Source: Gammaproteobacteria bacterium (GTDB lineage: Bacteria; Pseudomonadota; Gammaproteobacteria; Ga0077536). Taken from it: a stretch of 61,293 nucleotides of DNA. Location of the stretch: assembly GCA_016209015.1 (NCBI GenBank), contig JACQWY010000024.1, forward strand, positions 1-61,293, read 5' to 3'. The notes below the pieces were generated by a model, which was not told the DNA's origin, did not search any database, and saw only the letters and a list, made by a program, of their open reading frames with translations. Positions 43,095-52,281 of this stretch are shown here, piece by piece. The number at the start of each line of letters is the position of its first letter. Position 1 is the stretch's first letter. A program made the position numbers and the translations under genes.

Positions 43095-43913
43095 ATGTCG
43101 AACGAAGCGCTCGTGGCCCTCTCGATGGGGGCGCTGAGCACCCTCCATTGCTGGGGCATGTGCGGCGGGATCGTCGGTGCCATCAGCCTCTCGGCGCCCG
43201 CCGCGGTCCGCGACGACAGGCGTGCGCTCATGACTTACGCAGCGGTCTACAACCTCGGCCGGATCACGAGCTACAGCATCGGCGGGGCGCTCGCCGGTGC
43301 GGCCGGTCGCGTGATCACGAGCGGCATCCCGACCGAGCTCACGTTCCGGGCCCTGCAGCTCTTGGCGTGCCTCATGCTCATCACGGCGGGGCTGCGCCTC
43401 GCCGGCTGGTTGCCGCAGGTCGCGCTGCTGGAACGGGCCGGCTTGCACGTGTGGCGGCACGTCCAGCCGCTGAGCCGCCGCCTGCTGCCGCTCGACAGTC
43501 ACGCGAAAGCCGCCGCGCTCGGTCTCATCTGGGGCTGGCTGCCCTGCGGCCTCGTCTATTCGATGTTCATGACGAGCGCGGCCCAGGCCGACGCCGGCCG
43601 CGGGGCGCTCGCGATGGCGGCATTCGGACTCGGGACGTTCCCAGGCATGCTGGCCGCGGCTTATGCGCTCGGCCGCGCGCCGAACATCCTGAAGCGGCCG
43701 CAGGTGCGCCGCATCGCGGGTGCGCTCGTGGTGGTCATCGCGATCGGCTGGTTCGCGCGGCAGTGGCTCGCGCCGGCCGGCGCGCATGCACACCATCGTC
43801 ATCCGGCGCCGACGGCCGTGGAGCACGTGCATCAGCCGGCCCCGGCAGACGCGCCGGCGAGCGGGCCTTCAGCGCCGGTCGATCCCCACGCGCATCATCA
43901 TCACGCGGAGTGA
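43095..43913 (+). CDS. TauE/SafE-like (DsbD_2) membrane protein of the cbb3 cluster, histidine-rich tail
   Basis: The 272-residue protein has six or seven membrane spans with the signature STLHCWGMCGGIVGA at about residues 12-26 and LPCGLVYSMFM near 155-165. These are the paired cysteine/glycine motifs of the urease-accessory/DsbD_2 group commonly encoded with ccoS and ccoI. The tail from about residue 234 is very rich in histidine (AHAHHRHP, HAHHHH at the end), which points to copper binding. The ATG at 43095 is chosen because the first membrane span follows; no strong ribosome site is seen. The 3' end overlaps that of the convergent ccoS gene by 13 bp. Likely role: metal or thiol handling for cbb3 oxidase assembly. 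Confidence 0.75.
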   Translation: MSNEALVALSMGALSTLHCWGMCGGIVGAISLSAPAAVRDDRRALMTYAAVYNLGRITSYSIGGALAGAAGRVITSGIPTELTFRALQLLACLMLITAGLRLAGWLPQVALLERAGLHVWRHVQPLSRRLLPLDSHAKAAALGLIWGWLPCGLVYSMFMTSAAQADAGRGALAMAAFGLGTFPGMLAAAYALGRAPNILKRPQVRRIAGALVVVIAIGWFARQWLAPAGAHAHHRHPAPTAVEHVHQPAPADAPASGPSAPVDPHAHHHHAE

Positions 43914-44098
43914 TCGCCGCCCGGCGGTCGAGGCGGCACGTCGTCGCGATGCCCGACACGATCGTCGTCGAGCAGGATTTCCCGGCCCTTCGCGTCCAGA
44001 TCGTCGAACTGACCGGAGTCGATCGCCCAGAAGAATGCATAGCCGATCAGCGCGACGAGCACGAGCGAGACGGCGATCAGCAGCACGATGATTTCCAT
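43901..44098 (-). CDS. ccoS: cbb3-type oxidase assembly protein CcoS
   Basis: This 65-residue protein has one N-terminal membrane segment (residues 3-25, ALIGYAFFWAIDSGQFDDL follows) and a charged tail. The FFWAIDSGQFDD motif is the hallmark of CcoS, which is required for cofactor insertion (heme b and CuB) into CcoN. It starts 7 bp after the ccoI stop on the same strand, giving the usual ccoI-ccoS pair. Confidence 0.95.
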   Translation of the reverse strand: MEIIVLLIAVSLVLVALIGYAFFWAIDSGQFDDLDAKGREILLDDDRVGHRDDVPPRPPGGDHSA

Positions 44099-44105
44099 GG
44101 TTCCC

Positions 44106-46583
44106 TCAGCGCACGCGATAGATGCGCGCGGCGTTCGCGATAACGAGCAGCGAGCTCAGCGACATGCCGAGCGCGCCGATCCACGGCGTAATGTAACCCG
44201 CGAGCGCGAGCGGCAGCGCCAGTACGTTGTAGGCGATCGACCAGGCGATGTTCTGCCGGACGACGGCGCGTGTCAGCAGCGCGATGCGATGCGCGTGGCG
44301 CACGGCATCGAGGCCCTCGCGCAGGATCACGATGTCGGCATTCAGTTTCGCGTGATCCGCCGCTTCGTTCAGCGCGAATGAGACGTCCGCCTGGGCGAGG
44401 ATCGGGGCGTCGTTCACGCCGTCACCGACGGCGACGACGCGTCGCCCCGCCGCCTGGAGCGCGGTCACCGCCGCGAGCTTCTCGGGCGGCGTGAGCCCGC
44501 CATGCGCCGCGTCGACCCCGAGCTGACCGGCGACACTGGCCACGGCCCGGGCATGATCGCCGCTCAGGATCGTGATGCCGCACCCGGCAGCACGCAGGTG
44601 CGCGATCGTCTCGACCGCGCCCGGACGGAGCTGATCCGAGAACTCGAACGCCGCGCACAGTTCGCCGCCCGCCGTCGCGAGGAACGCGGTCTTCTCGTCC
44701 GTGGCGCCGCCGAGGCGCTCGAGCTCCGCGGCCGTGGCCGGATGGCGCGCGCGAATGAAGCCGGCCGAGCCGAGCAGGTATTCCGTGCCTTCCACGGATC
44801 CCGCGAGTCCCTCGCCCGGGAAGTTGCGCACCTCACCGGCCGGCGCAGGCGTGGCCGCCGCGAGGATGGCGCGCGCGACGGGATGTTCGGAATGTGCTTC
44901 GAGCGCGGCGGCGATGCGGAGCACGGCGTCGCGCGCCCGGCCACCGAGAGGCGCCACGGCGCTCAGCGCGAGGCGGCCGGTGGTGAGCGTACCGGTCTTG
45001 TCGAAGACGAATTCATCGGCGGTCGCGAGTGCCTCGAGCGCGTTCGGATGAATCAGCGCGACGCCCTGGCGCATGAAGCTGGAGGAGGCCGCGGTCAGCG
45101 CAGTCGGGGTCGCGATCGCCAGTGCGCAGGGACACGAAACGACGAGCACCGCGATCGTCGCCGGCAGCCAGAGCGCCGGATCGTGTCGCAGGTAGTAGAG
45201 CGCCGTGATCGCCGCCAGCACGATCACGAGCCCGATGAACCACCCGGAGATGCGTTGCGTGAGCTCGGTCAGCACGGGCTTGCGTGCCTGTGCGCGCTCG
45301 ATGAGCTGCATCACCTGCATCAGGAACGAGCCCTCGCCGACCGTCGTCACCTCGATCTGCAGCGGCGAATCGACGTTCGTGCTGCCGCTGATCACGCGCT
45401 GGCCCGGCCCCTTGCGAATGGGCGTGCTCTCGCCGGTGAGGATGCTCTCGTCGACGCTCGATTCACCGTCGCGCACGAGGCCATCGACGGGCACGGTCTC
45501 GCCGGGTTTGACGAGAACGAGATCGTGCGGCTTCAGGCGCGTCACGGCGACCGTTTCGAAACCCGCTCCGGCACCGGCGAGAATCCGCGTCGCGGCAGTC
45601 GGCACGATGCGCGCGAGATGGTCGATGTGCGTCGTGGCATGGCTGCGCGCGGTGAGCTCGAGATAGCGGCTGCCGAGCAGGAGCGCGACGAACATGGTCA
45701 CCGAGTCGAAATACACGGGGCCGCCGCCCGAGGTCACCGCCCACATGCTGCCGGCGAACGCGAGCACGATGCCGAGCGTCACCGAGAGGTCCATGTTCAC
45801 GTGCCACTGCTTCAGCGCGCGCCACGCGCCGACGTAGAACGGCTGGGCGGAAAACCCCATCACCGGCAGGGCAAGGACGAGCCCGAGCCATTGCAGCAGT
45901 CGCTCGTACTTCGGCTCGAGATCGGCGGACTCGCTGAAATAAAGCGCGAAGGCGATCATCATCACCTGCATGCTGCACAGCGCCGCGACGCCGAGCCGTC
46001 GGAGGTAGTACTTGCGTTCCTTCACGAGCAGGGCCTGGCGCTTCGTGGCATCGAAGGGGAACGCCTTGTAACCGAGGCGCAGGATTTCGGCGAGCACGTC
46101 GCTCAGCGCGACACGGCCCGGCTGCCATTCGAGCGCCGCCTGCCGCGTCGAGTAGTTGACTTCGAAGCGCGCGACGCCGGGCACCTTGTTCAAGCGCGAT
46201 TCGAGCAGCCAGGCGCAGGCCGCGCAGGTGATGCCGTCGAGCACGAGGCTCGCTGCCGAAGTCTCGGCGGCGTCCGCCTGCATGAAACGCTGCTGGACCT
46301 CGTCCTCGTCGTAGACGGCGAGCTTCGCGAGCTCTTCCGGAACCAATTGGTCCGGTTTGATCGCCGCGCCGTCGCGATGCGCGTAGTAAGCCGTGAGTCC
46401 GTGATCCACGATCGCCTCCGCGACGGCCTGGCAACCCGCGCAACACATGGCCCGCTCGTGATCGTCGATGCGCACGTGAAGCGAGATCCCGGAAGGGATG
46501 GCTTCGTCGCAATGAAAGCAGCTCTCGTTACCCGGCACGGACGCAGCTTCGCGTTGCCGCACACCGGCCTCTGACGCTGTCAT
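44106..46583 (-). CDS. ccoI: Copper-translocating P1B-type ATPase CcoI/FixI
   Basis: The 825-residue protein has an N-terminal cysteine domain (CFHCDEAIP, then CCAGCQAV), an HMA metal site GITCAAC near residue 120, eight membrane spans with the P1B motif CPCALAIATP, the phosphorylation site DKTGTLTTG, the HP motif SEHPVARA, and GDGVNDAPILAQADVS near the end. This is the FixI/CcoI layout: an exporter that supplies copper for CuB of cbb3 oxidase. The ATG at 46583 is preferred over one 17 codons upstream. It is divergent from ccoN across a 245-bp region with a predicted FNR site, so the assembly and structural genes may be induced together. Confidence 0.95.
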   Translation of the reverse strand: MTASEAGVRQREAASVPGNESCFHCDEAIPSGISLHVRIDDHERAMCCAGCQAVAEAIVDHGLTAYYAHRDGAAIKPDQLVPEELAKLAVYDEDEVQQRFMQADAAETSAASLVLDGITCAACAWLLESRLNKVPGVARFEVNYSTRQAALEWQPGRVALSDVLAEILRLGYKAFPFDATKRQALLVKERKYYLRRLGVAALCSMQVMMIAFALYFSESADLEPKYERLLQWLGLVLALPVMGFSAQPFYVGAWRALKQWHVNMDLSVTLGIVLAFAGSMWAVTSGGGPVYFDSVTMFVALLLGSRYLELTARSHATTHIDHLARIVPTAATRILAGAGAGFETVAVTRLKPHDLVLVKPGETVPVDGLVRDGESSVDESILTGESTPIRKGPGQRVISGSTNVDSPLQIEVTTVGEGSFLMQVMQLIERAQARKPVLTELTQRISGWFIGLVIVLAAITALYYLRHDPALWLPATIAVLVVSCPCALAIATPTALTAASSSFMRQGVALIHPNALEALATADEFVFDKTGTLTTGRLALSAVAPLGGRARDAVLRIAAALEAHSEHPVARAILAAATPAPAGEVRNFPGEGLAGSVEGTEYLLGSAGFIRARHPATAAELERLGGATDEKTAFLATAGGELCAAFEFSDQLRPGAVETIAHLRAAGCGITILSGDHARAVASVAGQLGVDAAHGGLTPPEKLAAVTALQAAGRRVVAVGDGVNDAPILAQADVSFALNEAADHAKLNADIVILREGLDAVRHAHRIALLTRAVVRQNIAWSIAYNVLALPLALAGYITPWIGALGMSLSSLLVIANAARIYRVR

Positions 46584-46714
46584 CGATGGCGCATCCCTGC
46601 GGACTCGACCACAATGCCTGCGCGGCCCTGGCATCGTGTAGGGAATGGAGAATTCATGTGTCGCGCGCGCTCACCCAAGGTGGCGCATGGTCTCCGTCGG
46701 GATGGGGTGCGAAT

Positions 46715-46728
46715 TTGACGTGGATCAT
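46715..46728 (+). promoter_or_regulatory. Predicted FNR/ANR box upstream of ccoNOQP
   Basis: TTGAC-GTGG-ATCAT matches the FNR consensus TTGAT-N4-ATCAA at 8 of 10 positions. It lies 101 bp upstream of the ccoN ATG. A CACAAT at 46750-46755 would place it near -41, the class II activating position. The FNR encoded at 56451-57200 has the recognition helix for this motif. Confidence 0.55.
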
Positions 46729-46828
46729 AATAGGTCCGGAAAAAGCAAACACAATCGCCCATACTGAAATCGCACCCTTTCTTCAACTTAAAACGGCCTA
46801 AAGCGCCGAGCAGTATGGGAGTTTCCGG

Positions 46829-48250
46829 ATGGCGGACACGCAAACATACAACTACCACGTAGTGCGGCAATTCGCGCTGATGACGTTGATTTGGGGCGTT
46901 GTCGGCATGCTGGTCGGCGTCATCATCGCCGCTCAGTTGTGCTGGCCACAGCTCAACTTCGACATTCCTTATCTCACGTTCAGCCGGCTACGTCCCCTCC
47001 ACACCAATGCGGTCATCTTCGCGTTCGGCGGATGCGCTCTGTTCTCGACGTCTTATTACGTCGTACAGCGCACGTGCCACGCGCGATTGCTGAGCGATGG
47101 TCTCGCCGCCTTCACCTTCTGGGGTTGGCAGCTCGTCATCGTTCTCGCCGCACTGTCGTTCCCGCTCGGCATTACTACCGGTAAGGAGTATGCGGAGCTC
47201 GAATGGCCGATCGACATTCTCATCACGCTCGTCTGGGTCTCTTATGCAATCGTGTTCTTCGGCACGATCGTCAAGCGCAAGGTCAAGCACATCTACGTCG
47301 CGAACTGGTTCTTCGGCGCGATGATCATCACCATCGCGGTGCTGCATCTCGTGAACAGCGCTGAAATCCCGGTCACCCTGACGAAGTCCTACTCGGCTTA
47401 CGCCGGTGTGCAGGACGCGATGGTGCAGTGGTGGTACGGTCACAACGCCGTGGGCTTCTTCCTGACCGCGGGCTTCCTCGGCATGATGTACTACTTCATC
47501 CCGAAGCAGGCCGGCCGCCCGGTGTACTCCTACCGGCTGTCGATCGTCCACTTCTGGGCGCTGATCTTCACCTACATCTGGGCCGGTCCCCACCATCTCC
47601 ACTACACCGCGCTGCCGAACTGGACGCAGTCCCTCGGCATGGTGATGTCCATCATCCTGCTCGCGCCCTCCTGGGGCGGCATGATCAACGGCATCATGAC
47701 GCTGTCCGGCGCGTGGCATAAGCTGCGTACCGACCCCGTGCTGCGCTTCCTGATCGTCTCCGTCTCGTTCTACGGCATGTCGACCTTTGAAGGCCCGATG
47801 ATGTCGATCAAGACGGTGAACGCGCTGTCGCACTACACGGACTGGACCATCGGCCACGTGCACTCGGGCGCGCTGGGCTGGGTGGCCTTCGTGTCGATGG
47901 GCTGCCTGTACTATCTCATCCCGCGCCTCTACGGCCGTGAGATCTACAGCCTGAAGCTCGTCGAGACGCACTTCTGGATCTCCACCTTCGGCATCGTGCT
48001 CTACATCACCTCGATGTGGGTCGCGGGCATCATGCAGGGTCTGATGTGGCGCGCGGTCAATCCGGACGGCACGCTGACCTACAGCTTCGTCGAATCCGTT
48101 GCGGCGATGCATCCGTTCTTCATCATCCGTCTGCTCGGCGGTGTGATGTTCCTCGGAGGCACCTTGATCATGGTCTACAACATGTTCAAGACGATCGCGG
48201 GCTCGAAGCTCGTCACTGCATCCATTCCCGCCCCGGCAACGGCGCACTGA
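46829..48250 (+). CDS. ccoN: cbb3-type cytochrome c oxidase subunit I (CcoN)
   Basis: The 473-residue protein has twelve membrane spans and all metal ligands of a C-family heme-copper oxidase: HTNAVIFAF near 57 (low-spin heme b), [11 protein letters not shown] near 204-214 and [13 protein letters not shown] near 253-265 for CuB, and the HVHSGALGW segment near 346-354 for the two hemes. It reduces oxygen to water at very low oxygen pressure. A GGGAG precedes the ATG. It leads ccoNOQP-orf-ccoGH, with ccoO starting 11 bp after its stop. Confidence 0.97.
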   Translation: MADTQTYNYHVVRQFALMTLIWGVVGMLVGVIIAAQLCWPQLNFDIPYLTFSRLRPLHTNAVIFAFGGCALFSTSYYVVQRTCHARLLSDGLAAFTFWGWQLVIVLAALSFPLGITTGKEYAELEWPIDILITLVWVSYAIVFFGTIVKRKVKHIYVANWFFGAMIITIAVLHLVNSAEIPVTLTKSYSAYAGVQDAMVQWWYGHNAVGFFLTAGFLGMMYYFIPKQAGRPVYSYRLSIVHFWALIFTYIWAGPHHLHYTALPNWTQSLGMVMSIILLAPSWGGMINGIMTLSGAWHKLRTDPVLRFLIVSVSFYGMSTFEGPMMSIKTVNALSHYTDWTIGHVHSGALGWVAFVSMGCLYYLIPRLYGREIYSLKLVETHFWISTFGIVLYITSMWVAGIMQGLMWRAVNPDGTLTYSFVESVAAMHPFFIIRLLGGVMFLGGTLIMVYNMFKTIAGSKLVTASIPAPATAH

Positions 48251-48261
48251 GGTAAACGACG

Positions 48262-48876
48262 ATGTCTCTATTCCACGAAAACATCGAAAAGAACATCGGC
48301 TTCATGATGGGGCTGATCCTGGTGCTTATCACCGTGGGTGGCCTGGTGCAAATCGTGCCGCTGTTCTTCATGCACTCCACGATGGAGCCTGTCGAAGGCG
48401 TCAAGCCCTATACGGCGCTGCAATTGACCGGGCGCGACGTCTACATCCGAGAGGGCTGCTATCTGTGTCACTCGCAGATGGTCCGTCCCTTCCGGGCGGA
48501 GACCGAGCGCTACGGCCACTACTCACTGGCAGGTGAGTTCGTCTACGACCATCCCTTCCAGTGGGGCTCCAAGCGTACGGGTCCGGATTTGCAGCGTGTC
48601 GGCGGTCGCTACAGCGACGACTGGCACCGCGCGCATCTGAACAACCCGCGCGACGTCGTGCCAGAGTCGATCATGCCAGGCTATCCCTGGCTGGAGAAGG
48701 ACGCCGCCAATGCCGCCGACATCGCAGCGAAGATGAAGGCGCTGCGAGTGGTGGGCGTGCCGTATACGGATGAGGAAATCGCCGGGGCCGCGAAGGAACT
48801 CGAAGGCAAGACCGAGCAGGACGCGCTCGTCGCGTACCTGCAGAACATGGGTACTGCCGTAAAGTTCAATAAATGA
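48262..48876 (+). CDS. ccoO: cbb3 oxidase subunit II, monoheme cytochrome c (CcoO)
   Basis: The 204-residue protein has one N-terminal anchor (residues 13-35), the CYLCH heme site at 66-70 and a MVRPFRAE segment straight after it, with the methionine ligand in [10 protein letters not shown] near 137-146. It passes electrons to CcoN. Its stop overlaps the ccoQ start (ATGA). Confidence 0.97.
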   Translation: MSLFHENIEKNIGFMMGLILVLITVGGLVQIVPLFFMHSTMEPVEGVKPYTALQLTGRDVYIREGCYLCHSQMVRPFRAETERYGHYSLAGEFVYDHPFQWGSKRTGPDLQRVGGRYSDDWHRAHLNNPRDVVPESIMPGYPWLEKDAANAADIAAKMKALRVVGVPYTDEEIAGAAKELEGKTEQDALVAYLQNMGTAVKFNK

Positions 48877-49034
48877 GCGATTGGATAGGCACCATCTTCT
48901 CTGCATGGACGGTGGTCGTGGCCGTGCTCTTCGTCGTCATCGTGCTGTGGGCCTGGAGCTCCAGGCGCAAGCAGGATTTCGACGAAGCCGCCCGACTGCC
49001 GCTCGAGGCCGACGACGATTCGTCGGCCCGTTAA
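48873..49034 (+). CDS. ccoQ: cbb3 oxidase subunit IV (CcoQ)
   Basis: This 53-residue protein is too short for most gene finders. It starts at the ATG overlapping the ccoO stop and has one membrane span (about residues 8-28, [17 protein letters not shown]) followed by a charged tail with [13 protein letters not shown], the usual CcoQ pattern. It stabilises the oxidase. ccoP follows after 21 bp. Confidence 0.9.
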   Translation: MSDWIGTIFSAWTVVVAVLFVVIVLWAWSSRRKQDFDEAARLPLEADDDSSAR

Positions 49035-49055
49035 AATCTTATCGGGAGTCTTGAA

Positions 49056-49982
49056 ATGGCCGATTTTATCAGCGGTTCCTGGAGCATCTACATCGCCGTG
49101 GTGACCGTGCTCAGCATTGTCGTGCTGATGCTGTTCACCTGGAAGATGTCCATGGGCATTCCCAAACCCACCGGCGGTCAGGTCGAAACCAGCGGTCACA
49201 CCTGGGACGAAGATCTGGCGGAATACAACCACCCGCTGCCGAGCTGGTGGCTCAACATGTTCTACATCACCCTGGTGTGGGGCTTGATCTATCTGGCGCT
49301 CTATCCGGGCCTCGGCTCCTTCGCGGGCTTCCTCGGCTGGAGTGAGCAGACGCAGTACGACCAGGAGATGGCGCAGGCCGATCAGAAGTACGGCCCCATC
49401 TTCCAGCAGTACCTCACGCAGGAGATCGACAAGGTCGCGCAGGACCCGAAGGCACTCGCCATCGGCCAGCGCCTCTTCGCGAACTACTGCACGGCCTGCC
49501 ACGGTTCGGACGCCAAGGGCGGGCCGGGCTTCCCGAACCTGCGCGACGGCGACTGGCTGTACGGCGGCGAGCCGGCGCAGATCAAGACGACGATCATGGA
49601 AGGCCGTCAGGGCGCGATGCCGACGTGGAGCCCGGTACTCGGTGCGGACGGCGTGGAAAAGGCAGCGACATTCGTCGAGAGCCTGTCCGGTCGCCAGGTC
49701 GACCAGGCCGTCGCCGCGGAAGGCAAGAAGATCTTCGAGCAGAACTGCGTCGCCTGCCATGGCCCGGACGGCAAGGGCATGCAAGCTCTCGGCGCGCCGA
49801 ACCTGACCGACGACATCTGGCTTTATGGCGGCACTCACGCCAAACTAGTCGAAACGATCACTAAGGGTCGTAACGGGCGGATGCCGTCCCACAAGGACTT
49901 CCTCGGGGAAGCCAAGGTGCATCTGCTCGCCGCGTACGTTTTCAGCTTCCGTAACGCGGCCGGAGGCGAAGCAGCGAAATAG
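49056..49982 (+). CDS. ccoP: cbb3 oxidase subunit III, diheme cytochrome c (CcoP)
   Basis: The 308-residue protein has two membrane spans (about 9-29 and 66-88), the NHPLPSWWLNMFY motif near 58-70, and two heme c sites, CTACH at 145-149 and CVACH at 231-235. Each is followed by a methionine ligand region (GAMPTW, GRMPSH). It receives electrons from the soluble cytochrome pool. The two-span N-terminus is the form common in Gammaproteobacteria. Confidence 0.97.
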   Translation: MADFISGSWSIYIAVVTVLSIVVLMLFTWKMSMGIPKPTGGQVETSGHTWDEDLAEYNHPLPSWWLNMFYITLVWGLIYLALYPGLGSFAGFLGWSEQTQYDQEMAQADQKYGPIFQQYLTQEIDKVAQDPKALAIGQRLFANYCTACHGSDAKGGPGFPNLRDGDWLYGGEPAQIKTTIMEGRQGAMPTWSPVLGADGVEKAATFVESLSGRQVDQAVAAEGKKIFEQNCVACHGPDGKGMQALGAPNLTDDIWLYGGTHAKLVETITKGRNGRMPSHKDFLGEAKVHLLAAYVFSFRNAAGGEAAK

Positions 49983-50003
49983 GCGGTACACGCCCGTGGT
50001 GCG

Positions 50004-50306
50004 ATGGAACTCGTGAACAAGACCGGCTGGTGGCCGCCGTCCCAACGGGTGGCGGCCGTCCTCTGGATCTCCTTCCTGATGGCCGCGGTCGCGACCGGGG
50101 CCTTCTTCTCGGTGATAGATCCCATGGAGCTCCGCTACTGCGTGAGCTTTCCGGAAGTGAGCCGCCTCGGCGCTTACACCATCGGATTCTTCCTGTTCTG
50201 GCTCTTGACCGGAATCTCGTGCCTGCTCAGCATCATCTTCGTCTACCCTGCGGAACCGACTAAGGCTCCGCCCTTCATGAATTCCTCTCATCATGTCGAC
50301 GGTTAA
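50004..50306 (+). CDS. Small membrane protein in the cco operon, function unknown
   Basis: This 100-residue protein lies 21 bp after ccoP and 2 bp before ccoG, so it is certainly co-transcribed. It has two membrane segments, about 17-37 and 57-79, with a short periplasmic loop DPMELRYCVSFPEVSR between them, and ends in a histidine-containing tail (NSSHHVDG). I do not recognise a named family. A role in cbb3 assembly or stability is inferred from position. Confidence 0.75.
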   Translation: MELVNKTGWWPPSQRVAAVLWISFLMAAVATGAFFSVIDPMELRYCVSFPEVSRLGAYTIGFFLFWLLTGISCLLSIIFVYPAEPTKAPPFMNSSHHVDG

Positions 50307-50308
50307 TC

Positions 50309-51727
50309 ATGAACCAACCACAACCCCTGGAGACCCCGCCGCGGGCTAAGGCTGCCCGTAGCGACGTCAACGACACCCTTTACGAACAGCGTCAGAAGGT
50401 CTATCCGCGGCAGGTCCACGGCCTGTTCGCGTCGGCGCGACTGACTACCGCGCTCGTCCTGCTCGGCATCTTCTACGTGATGCCGTGGATCAGCTGGAAC
50501 GGCCGCCAGGCCATCCTCTTCGATCTGCCGGCGCGCAAGTTCTACATCTTCGGGCTCACGTTCTGGCCGCAGGACTTTCTGTATCTGACGTTCCTGCTGA
50601 TGCTCGCGGCTTATAGCCTCTTCTTCTTCACGGCGCTCGCCGGCCGGCTGTGGTGCGGCTATGCCTGCCCGCAGACGGTGTGGACGGACTCGTTCCTGTG
50701 GATCGAGCGTTTCGTCGAGGGCGATCGTTCGAAACAGATGAAGCTCGACCAGTCGCCGATGAGCTGGCGCAAATTCCGCATCAAGATGACGAAGCACGCG
50801 TTGTGGATTGTCTTCGCGCTGTTCACGGGCTACACGTTCGTCTCGTACTTCTCGCCCGCCACGCAGCTCGCGCAGGACCTCGCGAATTTCAAGACCGGGC
50901 CCTGGGAAACGTTCTGGGTGTTGTTCTACGCCTTCGCGACCTATGGCAACGCCGGCTGGATGCGCGAGCAGGTGTGCAAATACATGTGTCCCTACGCCCG
51001 CTTCCAGAGCGCGATGTTCGACAAGGACACGCTCATCATCTCCTACGATCAGGCACGCGGCGAACCGCGCGGCTCGCGTCGTACGAGCTCGGATCACAAG
51101 GCACAAGGCCTCGGCGACTGCATCGACTGCCAGATGTGCGTGCAGGTCTGCCCGACCGGCATCGACATCCGCAACGGCCTGCAGTACGAGTGCATCGGCT
51201 GCTCGGCCTGCGTCGACGTCTGCGACGACGTGATGGAGAAGGTCGGCTATCCGAAGGGGCTCGTGAAATACACGACCCAGCATGCAATCGATGGCGGCGT
51301 GACCCACGTGCTCCGGCCCCGCATCATCCTCTACGGGACGGTGCTCGTGCTCCTGACGATCGCCTTCGGTTACAAATTGAGCCTGCGCATCCCGATCGGG
51401 CTGGACGTCATCCGGGATCGCAATCAGCTCTACCGCGAGGTGCAGAACGACATCGAGAACGTCTATCTCCTGAAGATCATCAATCAGGACGACAAGGCGC
51501 ACGAATACACGCTCACGGCCGACGGTATCCCGGGACTGACGCTCACGCTGGAACGCCCGGTCGTCCATGCCGACGGTGGTTCGGTCTTGAACTTGCCCGT
51601 GAGCCTCAAGGCACCGTCCGACAAGCTCACGGCGCGCAGTACGCCCGTGCTGTTCACGCTGGAGGCGAAAGATGATCCGAAGCTCAAGATCACGTCGAAC
51701 GCTAAATTCCTGGGGCCGCGCACATGA
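50309..51727 (+). CDS. ccoG: cbb3 oxidase accessory protein CcoG (FixG/RdxA), iron-sulfur protein
   Basis: The 472-residue membrane protein has about five spans, the CGYACPQTVWTD motif near 115-126, a ferredoxin domain with two CxxCxxCxxxC clusters (DCIDCQMCVQVCP near 270-282, CIGCSACVDVC near 295-305), and a C-terminal periplasmic immunoglobulin-like domain. CcoG reduces Cu(II) to Cu(I) for delivery to the oxidase. Its stop overlaps the ccoH start (ATGA). Confidence 0.95.
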   Translation: MNQPQPLETPPRAKAARSDVNDTLYEQRQKVYPRQVHGLFASARLTTALVLLGIFYVMPWISWNGRQAILFDLPARKFYIFGLTFWPQDFLYLTFLLMLAAYSLFFFTALAGRLWCGYACPQTVWTDSFLWIERFVEGDRSKQMKLDQSPMSWRKFRIKMTKHALWIVFALFTGYTFVSYFSPATQLAQDLANFKTGPWETFWVLFYAFATYGNAGWMREQVCKYMCPYARFQSAMFDKDTLIISYDQARGEPRGSRRTSSDHKAQGLGDCIDCQMCVQVCPTGIDIRNGLQYECIGCSACVDVCDDVMEKVGYPKGLVKYTTQHAIDGGVTHVLRPRIILYGTVLVLLTIAFGYKLSLRIPIGLDVIRDRNQLYREVQNDIENVYLLKIINQDDKAHEYTLTADGIPGLTLTLERPVVHADGGSVLNLPVSLKAPSDKLTARSTPVLFTLEAKDDPKLKITSNAKFLGPRT

Positions 51728-52203
51728 GCACCGTTGAAGAAAGCGCGCTCCGTCGCCCCTGGTATCGCGAGCCGATGGTGTGGCTCGTGATCCTCTTTCC
51801 GGTGCTTGCCGTGTGCGGGGGCATCACGACGCTGTTCCTCGCCGTGCGCTCCGACGACGGCCTCGTCGTCGACGACTATTACAAGCGCGGCCTCGAGATC
51901 AACAAGACCCTGGAACGGGACCATCAGGCGGAAACCTACGCCCTGAAGGCAAAGCTCGACGTGAATCCCGGGACGCACGCGTTCTCGATGAATCTCGCCG
52001 CCGACAGGAGCTTCACGTATCCGGCACAGATCACCGTGACGTTCGTCCACGCGACGCGTTCGGGTCTCGACCGCCGGATGCTGGCGCTACGTCAGGACGG
52101 CGCCGTCTACACCGGCGCCCTGCCGCAGCTCGCGAAAGGCGACTGGTACGTTCATCTCGAAGCGGACAACTGGCGGCTCATCGACAAGCTGCGCATCCGC
52201 TGA
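51724..52203 (+). CDS. ccoH: FixH/CcoH family protein
   Basis: The 159-residue protein has one N-terminal span (about 18-42) and a periplasmic beta domain with DDYYKRGLEINK near 48-59, the FixH motif, and GDWYVHLEADN near the end. CcoH is needed for stable cbb3 complex assembly and stays close to CcoP. Last gene of the cco operon. Confidence 0.92.
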   Translation: MSTVEESALRRPWYREPMVWLVILFPVLAVCGGITTLFLAVRSDDGLVVDDYYKRGLEINKTLERDHQAETYALKAKLDVNPGTHAFSMNLAADRSFTYPAQITVTFVHATRSGLDRRMLALRQDGAVYTGALPQLAKGDWYVHLEADNWRLIDKLRIR

Positions 52204-52216
52204 GGCCGCTGCCTGC

Positions 52217-52281
52217 GGCGACGGCCGGGCCGTCGCCTCGCGTTCGTCTTCAGGAAGCTCTGAACGAGCTCGGAGCTTCCT
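52217..52281. terminator. Convergent-end hairpins after ccoH
   Basis: A perfect 9-bp stem GGCGACGGC-CGG-GCCGTCGCC (52217-52237) and a family D stem with AGGAAGCTC arms (52252-52281) lie between convergent ccoH and the sensor kinase gene; the second overlaps the kinase 3' end. They probably stop transcription from both sides. Confidence 0.65.

Noticed and set aside
46715-46731. TTGACG and CATAAT before ccoN as a sigma-70 promoter
   Set aside because: They are only 5 bp apart, so they cannot be -35 and -10; the site reads better as an FNR box.
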